Made by a program: the position numbers and the translations under genes
Notes under the pieces: generated by a model
Seen by the model: the letters and a program-made list of their open reading frames with translations, nothing else
Told to the model about the DNA's origin: nothing
Database searches by the model: none
Shown here: positions 54,960-64,000 of the stretch, in pieces
Layout: the number at the start of each line of letters is the position of its first letter
Numbering within the stretch: the stretch's first letter is position 1
From: Xestospongia muta
Taxonomy: Eukaryota > Porifera > Demospongiae > Haplosclerida > Petrosiidae
Reading direction: 5' to 3'
NCBI GenBank assembly: GCA_963693285.1
Contig: OY848917.1
Location: forward strand, 33,801,245 to 33,865,244
Length of the DNA stretch: 64,000 bases

Positions 54960-56800
54960 ACTTTATAATAGAGGTTGTTATAACAGTAGTATCAGTGAAG
55001 ACAACTCTACTATTATTAGTTATACATGTAATATATATGTATATTAGTTGACAAAATAATAATTACTACAGTTTAATGTTCTTTTATATTATTCTCCTAC
55101 AGAACTCGTATCATCATTGTCTCTATTTGTCCACTCATCTTCTTTTAATTCTCTTGTTCTGTCAGCTAAGGCTATTGAGATAAGAGGGTAGACACACCCA
55201 CTAATATGTCTATTGACAGCACCACAACAAATTAAGGCCTGAGACATTATTTTAAAAGACATTACAATATAGTATACGATAATGTGTACTGTAAATATAA
55301 AAATATAAGTACCAGTTCCATTATGTTATCCCATCATTGATCTTAGTACATATTCATATAGTGACTGTAGGTGTCCATATTACAATATCTACTCTGTTTA
55401 TCACATCATGTATATTATTATATATTCATAGTAACTGTGGGTGTTCATATATGTTTATTACTAGTCACAAGATCAATGAATATTATGTTGAAATTAATTA
55501 CTTGTTTATAATAAAATCGAACTTGTCCTTGACTTTATAAATTGTAAGAGTATAATTTCTGATTATTTCTTTCACAAATAGGACTACATGCATTCCTAAT
55601 GGGGTTACTAGGTAACTTATATAAATGACAGCTATCGTCATAACGCAAATATCTAATATTTAACAATGAATATTCTTGTTAGTATTTATTATACAGTAAT
55701 AAGTACTAATTGTAAAAAACTTATTTTTGGGATTTAATCTTAGTTAGTTTCATTATATCTATAGGTATTGAGTAAAATTCCTGGATACTGTAAACTATCA
55801 AATATTATGAAGTGTTGACTAGATATATGTATATTGAGTATATGAAACTTTTATTATTATCAAAGAAACTTTAAGGTGTAAGTGCTTCTGTGGTATCTTA
55901 AGGACTAACCCAGGATTTACATGTGCTAGACATTCTAGAATACATTGTACTAGGGTATCTAAAGCTTCTGTGGTGCCTTGAGGACCAGGCATATCCCAGG
56001 ATATACCAGAGATTCATTTTATTAGATGATATATATTCTTTGGTAACCAGAGACCATCCCAGTATATCAGAAGCATCCTAGGTTGATTTGTATTAGGGAC
56101 TTTGACAACTTATATAGATCCTTAAGGAACAGGCATATCCCAAGATGTCCTGGGGTTACTATAATACTTTGTATTAGACAATATATGCATTGTTTGTATG
56201 GCACCCTCAGGACAATAGCAGACATTCCAGGATAGTTTGTATCAGGTTTAATGGATCCTTACATTGTACGACTAGGGCTATCCCAGTATGTCCAGGGTAA
56301 ATAGTGTTAGGGGATGTACATCTTTCCATGGCACCCTAAGTACCATCGCAGTGTCTCAGGCATCCCAGGATACTCTGTATTAAAAGATCTAAGGTTCATT
56401 CCATACTACTCCAAGCATCTTACAGCATAAATAGTACCCTTAGGACCATCCTGCATGGAGCATAAGTGTATCCTACATACTTTATATTACTGACTTTTTT
56501 TTTTATATAGTACTTTCAGGACTATGTCATTGTGTACTAAGGTTAAGCATTATGGATGTGATGTTCCATATTTCCCTAAAGACCTTCTAAAAAGTACCAG
56601 CTATCTCATCATACTTTGTATTAATGGATTGTCTCAAAATAGAGGTGCAAGATATGGCAGTGCTGGACATCACTTGTGATTTAACCTATACTTAGTGTTG
56701 CCAATCATCAATACCAGTCACCTACAGGACATACTACTAACTCAACAAGTAGTATAGTACAATATCAATGTTCAACTAGGTCCAATATGTCATATATAAC
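54960..56800. repeat. Large direct repeat, copy 2
   Basis: Counterpart of 49850-52160, including the 'ttcctaatggggtta/tgctaggaaacttatataaatgacag' segment (about 55595 versus 50500) and the 'aaggac.atcccag' satellite (about 55890-56660). Shorter because some satellite units are missing. Confidence 0.8.
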
Positions 56801-57425
56801 ATTAAACTTGTTATGTCTTATAATTAATTTACACATACTTTGTGTAATCATTACTTTATAGTATGACCTTATACCAGTTCATGTATTACATGTACATGCT
56901 ACACATACACTTGATAACAATAATATATAGTATGACTTTTGAATATAAGACTCTTGCTTTTACTTTTTGGATCTAGACATAGTACTGAGTGCCCTCTGTC
57001 TCTAGACAAGAGAGTACATTATAACTCAATGTTATAGGAAATGTAAATAACATAAGTAATAGTTAGACCTCTCTTTGAACGGGCTTTAATTTACATTATT
57101 GACTTCTACAGATTAATTTGCCCACAATGCATGAGTAAGATTTTGGGAACACTAGCTACCACAAGTTCTTTTGAGTTATCTAAGATCAAATAAGTACCTT
57201 TATGTGTCATTAAAGTTTTTAGCGTATTAGCATATCAAGTAAATTCAGTCACAATAATTATACTGACCACAACATATGATTGGATTGCAGTTCTGTACTG
57301 AACCTAAGTAATAGTCACCCTATGAAGACAAACATACCAGTATATAGTCCAAGGCTCTATTATAAGATGTAAATGTCAGAAAACAATTAGTATGTCTGTT
57401 TATTTTAAAAAACTCTATTCTTTAT

Positions 57426-57428
<3 letters not shown>

Positions 57429-57459
<31 letters not shown>
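57429..57459. repeat. (TA)n microsatellite
   Basis: About 15 TA units in a row, followed by unique AT-rich sequence. Confidence 0.9.
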
Positions 57460-57461
<2 letters not shown>

Positions 57462-57849
57462 TTTATTGTCTTTTTTAGTGCAATAACTATGACAAGTTTC
57501 AATATAATATAATACAAAATTTAGTCATGAATTTTTTTTTTCACACTTTATATATTAAAATGAACAATATAATAATGCTAGCCTAATTAATTAATTAATA
57601 ATTAATTACTTATACAAGGCTTGAGGCAGTTACAATATCATTCACTTTTGTGACAATAAACATTGGCAATTTTAAAAGACAGATGGCATAGTTTAGTTGG
57701 TGTTGTTAGCAATTTAGTTTTACCTTCAATGAAAAGGGCCATGTGACAAAAATAGCCAATTATACTCGAACATAGACATGTTGGATTTTCATAGCCAACA
57801 ATTTAATGAAGACAGTTGCTAATGTATAAAATTAACCCTTTCACCTACC

Positions 57850-59238
57850 TATAGACCCGTTGCAATCTTCCTGTTGGCCATGTTGGTGTACATGTATAGA
57901 TGATTCGGGTATAATAACATGTACAGTTACATTAGTGATATTAAATGATTTGGTAAGATAACGTTTTAATAGTCAATCAAAAGGCACCACAGAATCACAC
58001 ATATTAATGAGGACATAACAAACATAAACAATTTTGTCCAGTGTTGTTATATTTTCATCTGAAGAGGACACTAACTCTATTGGTTGAGTAACACTAAGTA
58101 GTGAGTATTTCTTTCTAATATTTCCAATAACACACTCAACGTGGATTCGAACATTGGCAATATTTCTTCAGTTGTTTGCTCTACAGTGATTCCATCAAGT
58201 TTTTTTCTTTCCTCTTGTGAAGGCTGGAATTTCTATGCATGGCATCAGCCTAATAACATACAATACTTCAATGACGTAAATAAAAATTCAGCTAATTATT
58301 AAACTATGTACCTGAAACCGGTCTTGACCAGTAAGATTAAACATAATCTCATCATGAAGACAAAAAGTTGTTGAAATGGTGTTAAAGAGTGGAGCTAGAG
58401 AAGAGTGGAGCTTCTAGTGAGGCTTGACATACTGAAATAATTTCTGGAACAATTGCCATGCACTAAGCCCAGTATAATACAAAACTTTCTTGTTGTCATT
58501 TTCGAAATATGCTTCATCAAATGAAGACTCTTTGACTTTTTGCTCCAGTTTCTCAATGATCTCTTTTAAGGCATCATTCTCTTTCTTAGTCTGGTCCAAC
58601 TGTGACTGTAGCTCCTTGACATCTTGTGGTATAGCAAAGTCCAAAGTTATATCAAAGCTCAGATCTGTTTGTACAGCAGTGGAACTGCATGTATCCATGG
58701 CCAAAAGATTACCTTCACTAGGGGTAGTACATATATTCTTCTTCTTCAAGGCTTGGTGTTACAACCTCGTCATCATCCTCCACACTGAGTATCTGCCTTT
58801 TCAATGCTCTTTCATACCTCTCTCTGCTCTAGATTGCACCATGGCTCTGCCTACACTACTGCTTTCATACCCCAGTTTCACAGATGGAGTCCAATCTGGA
58901 TTATTGACATCATAGAGTTTTGAAGGAAGGAAAGCCACACACAAAATGGTCTGAACAAATTCTTGTGTTCTGATATTGCTCTGGTAAAAGGTCATCTCTC
59001 TTTGCCTTTGCCAACCAAGCATCTTGTCTCCTTTTGCTTAACTCCTGAGTTTGAGATCCCTGGTGTGCCATAACGCTAGTTAATAGGAAAAAAATCTTTC
59101 CTTTCTTTCTGTTGCTACCATTGCCACAGCCAACTATAGCACATATCACCATGCAGTACCATAGATACTAATATGTACACCAACATGGCCGACAGAAAGT
59201 TCGTGACGTGTGACCACACCCACTGCAACGGGTCTATA
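57850..59238. mobile_element. THAP-type DNA transposon, deletion derivative
   Basis: A 1.39-kb element with terminal inverted repeats TATAGACCCGTTGCA (57850-57864) and TGCAACGGGTCTATA (59224-59238). A second, inner inverted pair is GTTGGCCATGTTGGTGTACAT (left) and its complement (right), set about 9 and 40 bp from the ends. The outermost TA may be the target duplication. The single gene inside runs on the minus strand. Families with a THAP transposase and DDE_4-type catalytic domain (for example IS4EU/ISL2EU or Kolobok) are candidates; I cannot decide among them. Confidence 0.8.
57973..59152 (-). pseudogene. THAP-domain transposase with missing catalytic core
   Basis: N-terminus MVICAIVGCGNGSNRKKGK, AWLAKAKRDDLLPEQYQNTR and ICSDHF is a C2CH THAP zinc finger (Cys4, Cys9, then Cys and His in ICSDHF) that binds transposon ends. 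After a frameshift comes KLYDVNNPDWTPSVKLGYES, then RYERALKRQ, a coiled coil (DVKELQSQLDQTKKENDALK) and VLYYTGLSAWQLFQKLF. DEIMFNLTGQDRFQ (about 58320) is joined over a possible intron to IEIPAFTRGKK. After shifts comes [19 protein letters not shown], the last DDE_4 motif with the catalytic Glu. The region with the two catalytic Asp residues is gone and at least four frame breaks occur. Confidence 0.8.
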
Positions 59239-59239
59239 A

Positions 59240-60270
59240 GCTACACTTGTTTATGTCACTTTCATTGCTTCTGTTTCCTACAAGATGAGAAAAACGTCCA
59301 AATACGAACATTTTACTGTGTGTGTTACTGATTTGAAAAAAGGTAACATGCAAAGTCAACTAGGATTTCCAAAAAGCATAATGACCTTTTATGTAGAATG
59401 TTGTTGGTTTCTGTCTAAGAACAATTAAGTAGTGCTTTATAGAACAGATATACATTTTGCTACTTGTATCGACCAACGTATGTATATCTATAGTATACAA
59501 TGTTTAGCTTATATATCATTTGGATATATATAGGCTCATCTAGTTGTTGGTTATTTGAGTGTTGGTGCTCTTCAGCCTATTTTTAAACATATTCATTGCA
59601 TGTATTCAAAATGAGAGTCCTCTAGTGGCTTGTGATATGAGGTTTTAGTAAAATTTAATTAGAACCTATTTAGAACTGAAGTAAGATATTTTATTTCTTT
59701 GCTCTGAGTGTAGTCACACACACACATGGATTATATAACAATATTAATTATGTTGTTCTTCTCAAAGCTTGTTTGATCTGTTTTTGATACTATCCCTGCT
59801 ATAATTTATAATGACAAGCAAAGATTTATATTGTTTAACCAAACAAACTGCAATAATTTAAACTAAAATTCATAAATTTTCCTACTTTACGTGAACTTGA
59901 TATATACCATCATTCTTACCAATGTCAGGTGTAACTAATAGTATAAAAATTAAATGGTTTGATATTATATACTTTGTTCTGTTTGTTCTTCTGTGCTTCA
60001 AAAAAATAGGAATTCCTTATTTGGGATTTACATTAATTTGTATTTGCTAATCTATACCTGTCATTAAAGTTATTTCAAGAATTCCCCAGTTAAATATACA
60101 TGCTACATACATAAATGTATAGCATTATATACTTATACAGCAAATGCAAATACTGTAAATTCTATAATCTAATACAAATTAAGTGTGTAAATCATACAAA
60201 CCAATATTTCATAATATAATTCAAATACATATGGAGTATAAGTAACACCATACACAACAATATATATATA
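59240..60270. other. No gene recognised
   Basis: AT-rich sequence with no open frame, motif or repeat that I can support. Confidence 0.5.
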
Positions 60271-60279
60271 TATTCTAGG

Positions 60280-61080
60280 TTATTTACACTAAGGACTTCA
60301 TTGTATATTCAAGACCATCCTTAAATATACCAACAGGTTAAGCACCTGTCATTGGATGTTCAATGTTACCCTGAACACTATCCAAGGAGTTATCGATTTC
60401 ATTATACTTTGTATTAAGGGATTGTCTCAAAGTAGAGGGGACAAGATGTGCCAGTATTAGACATCATTTGTGTTTTGGTGTTGCTAATTTCAATGACAGT
60501 CAAATACTAGACACACTTCTAATTTAGCAAGTACAATATCAATATTCAACTAGATCCAAAGTGAGAAACTATAAATAGTCCTCCTAATTACTGCAGTGGT
60601 AGGTGTGAATTAGTACTGTTGTATATATTAATGTCTTTGTAGTGTTTATATAACATTGAACTTGTGAGGTGTTCTTAAGTAATTAAAGAAATACTTTGTA
60701 TAAGGAGTAGTTTGTAGTAGGATCTTATACCTAGTACATGTATAACATGTACATGTTAGTAATATACTTGATAACAATTATATATAGTATGACCTTTGAG
60801 TATAAGACTTTTGTCTTAACCTTGTGGATCTAGATATAGTATTGAGTGACTTATCTTAGACTAGAGAGTACATTATAACTCAATATTATTTGTGTTATAT
60901 TAAAAGCAAATGACAATTATTAGTTATAACTCATATAACTAATTAAACACGCTTATATCTACATTATTAATGTCCTCTACAGGACTAATTTGCCCACAAT
61001 ACATAAGTAAATTACAAGGGCATTAGCCCTAGTATTTTTGAGTAAATTAAGGTTAAAGAAACATTTACTTAATTATAAGC
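60280..61080. repeat. Third, partial copy of the 50/55 kb repeat
   Basis: About 60280-60610 matches 51880-52200 ('aagaccatccttaaatatacc...caatgttaccctgaa', 'ctagatccaaagtgagaaactataaatagtcct'). About 60620-61080 matches 56790-57240, including 'gtatgacctttgagtataagact' and 'ggatctagatatagta'. Confidence 0.7.
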
Positions 61081-63170
61081 TTCAATGTAGACATTGGCAA
61101 GTCCAGATTTTAGCTGATGTGCATAATTTTGATGATAAAGTTTATAAGAAAGGCTCAAAGATTCTAATTCTAATTATTGTAGACAATTGACCTTGTTGCC
61201 TCAAACAATTGCTTCCCTTAGCCAGTTATACCTCCTGCAATTTTACAAAGAATGTGATATTGATGAAGCATATGTTTTCATCACACTTAAATCGTTGTAA
61301 TTCTCCATTTATATAATTTTTCAATGCTTTGCTTATAGCAAAACTATGACATCATTCCTTTACATTAAGCTGCATATAAAGATCACTATGACAGTATAAC
61401 ATTATTATATGAGTAACAGTATGATGCAAATATTGACTCTATTGATCAAAGCAATAATGATTTCTTAGCATGCAAAATATAGTCTTTGTTAGAATTTCTT
61501 ATTAATGTCATAATGATATTATTAACTCTTCAAGTCTTTTTATTTAATTTGTGTCACTATATAACTATCTCCATGATGTTATATGATGTTCAAGTAATCA
61601 AGTAAACTTGTATAATGTTAGTACATAGAGTAGACTATTTGTAAAGTACATGAAATCAAAATCAAAATGGGAGTCTTGTATGGGAGAAATCAATAAGAGT
61701 TTTAAAGAAAGAGAAGTGTGTGGCTTGGTCAAATTTCTCCCAAAATAAAGGAAATATTAAATGCTATGTGTGTGTGTCATATTATACAGATTATGTACTT
61801 GCAAAGAGGGTCAATTACTCTACACATAGTGGACGACTACCTCTACATGTAGTTATTGAAGTATGACACTTATAACTGGTAGGTGAGAACAACAACAAAA
61901 TAATGGAAAACCTCCACTGGGTTTCATGGACTACTTCTTCTATTCTGATCAATAACAGGATCTTCTACTTTGGAAGACATTATAACAACAACAACTGTCA
62001 TCACAACAGTCTCAACTCATTATAAACAGACTTCCTCACATGAAATTAACTATTTCTAACAAACTTTGATAAGAGCCAAAGTACATTATTCCATGTACAT
62101 CAAATACACCTTAGTATCTATTTATGTTTATGGTTTTTGGATAGTACCAGATATGACTGACAAGTCCCTCCTTCTTATGAAACTTTCAATCTAACGCCAA
62201 TGTCAAACAGTAGATCTATATTGTTTGGTTGTAATACTCTAAATGGTCTTAACAACACTGTGTACAATTTACATGCAGTGCTTGAAGACAAACATTACAT
62301 GTTCAGCTATTGTGTAGCGTTGTCAAGAGCATTTTTAAGTGAATTAATTAAGATGATATTCTCCTAAATCACACATCTTTTCATATTATATCTTTAGCTA
62401 GCTAATAGCTTATGGTAATAACTAAGTGACATTATAAGCTAAGCAATACTAATAAACAGTACTACTAATGTTATGATAGTTGTATAATAATATTGCTTGA
62501 GTATGATTTATCAAGAAGTGACAGAAGATTTAATGAACCACTCCCTAAATTAGTCAATTGGTCTACAAGTAGATAGGGTATCCTGTCACTACCATCATTG
62601 AACAACATGTGATTATAGTGGGTGGACTTAGTTCAACTGACAGGTGACCATTTAACACTGATACAATGTCATGGAGAACAGTTAGCTACTAGTCATCTTG
62701 TGATCTATAAACTCTATAACAAGATGATTTTATGCTATATAAATATAGTATTAGAGGACCAAGAAATGAGTGTATCATTTAACATATTTATCTTCTGAAT
62801 TACAATTAGTGATTTAAAACAGTCTTTGATTTTTTACAAATGTATTCAGACACTATGATATATGTATCTTAACATTTCAACTTTTTAACTCAGAAACATG
62901 TATTATAATTATTGTTAGAGATATGAATGCTTCATGATGCTCATATGCTCCTGCTAGAGTACCTGATCCACTGATCGATCTTTAATGTGTAATGACTGTT
63001 TTTGTTGTAATATTATTTTGAAGTCATATAGTTCACTACATTTTATCTTATAGCTCACTCTACCAGAGTCTATCACTAAGAGATGATACCACTCCTTCTC
63101 ACCATGCATACATGTAAGTTTCATAGCTTGATACTTTTGTAACTTACAATAATATTTATTATATCTTACT
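61080..63170. other. No gene recognised; faint kelch-like trace
   Basis: Mostly non-coding. Around 62600-62690 the plus strand reads HVIIVGGLSSTD, a stop, then FNTDTMSWRTVS. This has the GG...W spacing of one kelch repeat and could be a relic, but it is a single repeat with stops on both sides. Confidence 0.35.
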
Positions 63171-63177
63171 GCAGTAT

Positions 63178-64000
63178 ATGATGATAACCAGTGTGCCAGA
63201 TAATTCAGAAAAACCAATAGCATTCGTCTCTCATACTCTCACTCGAGCAGAACATAACTACTCTCAACTAGAAAAAGAAGCTTTAGCTACCATCTTTGCT
63301 GTCAAACGTTTTCACCAATATTTATATGGTACTCATTTCACGTTATACTCAGATCACATACCGTTAGAATGACTTTTAGGTGAATTTCAGGAAATTCCTC
63401 CATTGGTCTCAGCAAGAATTTAACGTTGGGCACTTACTCTTGCTGCATACAAGTACAAAATTAAGTACAAACCAGGAAAAAGTATGTCCACAGCTGATGC
63501 TCTCAGTAGATTACCTCTTCAAACTACTCTGAGTGATTCTCAAGTTTCCCTACCAGGTCACCTTTGTCATCTACTCAATCATTTAGACCAGGCCATTGTT
63601 ACAGCTTCTCAAATAAAAGTCTGGACAGACAAGGATCCTCTATTGTCTCGTGTCAGAATATTAGTACAGTGTGGCTAGAATATTACCAACCCAACAGCCG
63701 ATCTCTTTCCATTTCATACAAGGTATAACGAACTAAGTGTTTTAGACGTATTATTAGGTTGTCGTGTCATTATCCCAACAGCAGGACAGGACATTGTTCT
63801 AAATCAACTTCATGAAACCCTATAGGGATTACAAAATGAAAATGTTAGCTCCCTCTTATGTATGGTGGCCAGGTATTGACTCTGATATTCAACGAAAAGT
63901 TCAAGGCTGTTTTACCTGTCAATCAAATTGTCCAGTGCCAGCAAAAGCACCTCTTCACTTTTGGGAATTTACACAAAAACCATGGTGTCGTCTCCATATT
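63178..64000 (+). pseudogene. Second Ty3/gypsy pol fragment (runs off the edge)
   Basis: The RNase H part reads KPIAFVSHTLTRAEHNYSQL, EKEALATIFAVKRFHQYLYG, THFTLYSDHIPLE and a stop, then YKIKYKPGKSMSTADALSRL. After further stops come CRVIIPTAGQDIVLNQLHET, APSYVWWPGIDSDIQRKVQG and CFTCQSNCPVPAKAPLHFWE, the integrase zinc-binding HHCC region. The start of RNase H with its first Asp is missing, so the element is truncated near 63175. It is of the K02A2.6-like gypsy type, different from the element at 20.2-22.5 kb. At least five stops or shifts. Confidence 0.8.

Noticed and set aside
58490..58915. 141-codon plus-strand frame in the THAP element
   Set aside because: It is the complement of the transposase coiled-coil region, which has clear homology on the minus strand.

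Overview
This is eukaryotic, animal-type nuclear DNA: strongly AT-rich, with GT-AG introns, many dead transposable elements and no bacterial-style gene packing. A 12-domain scavenger-receptor cysteine-rich (SRCR) receptor, a fragment resembling sponge surface-receptor N-termini, and the mix of hAT, Ty3/gypsy, THAP and Myb/SANT remnants make a demosponge the best guess for the source. That is an inference from gene content, not a proof.

Region 1 (1-17.7 kb) is a tandem array whose units each centred on a small intracellular protein gene (CDS at 3579, 8650, 10831 and 14712, all +). I recognise the ~100-residue domain as resembling the arthropod MBF2 / 'salivary secreted peptide' family. Each gene has a TATA box and three have a small 5'-UTR intron. 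The units also carry pieces of a mitochondrial elongation factor Tu (TUFM-like) pseudogene on the minus strand. Between the last two units a ~1.08 kb segment is present in exactly opposite orientation. An orphan 3' end of the same gene family lies at 33.4 kb.

Region 2 (17.7-31 kb) is a transposon graveyard: two unclassified transposon-like ORF remnants, a ZNF862-like hAT fragment, a 5'-truncated Ty3/gypsy pol with its 3' LTR, a ~1 kb segment repeated three times that carries a Myb/SANT-like DNA-binding exon, two more hAT relics and a foldback element.

Region 3 (31-45.6 kb) contains the only large intact gene. It is a minus-strand, 24-exon gene for a type I membrane protein with a signal peptide, 12 SRCR domains, one membrane span and a ~75-residue cytoplasmic tail. 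All exon junctions I placed keep the frame (4,545 nt, 1,514 codons before the stop). SRCR4-12 are three copies of a three-domain block. Its 2.8 kb third intron... counted as the intron between exons 2 and 3, holds a TTAA-flanked element with ~505 bp inverted arms. That element carries a degraded gene for a P2X7-type C-terminal zinc 'ballast' domain, which is the most surprising item in the window.

Region 4 (45.6-64 kb) is mostly non-coding. It holds a ~2 kb direct duplication (49.8-52.2 and 55.0-56.8 kb, third part at 60.3-61.1 kb) containing a degenerate satellite, a deletion-derivative THAP transposon with clear terminal repeats (57.85-59.24 kb), and the start of a second gypsy element running off the right edge.
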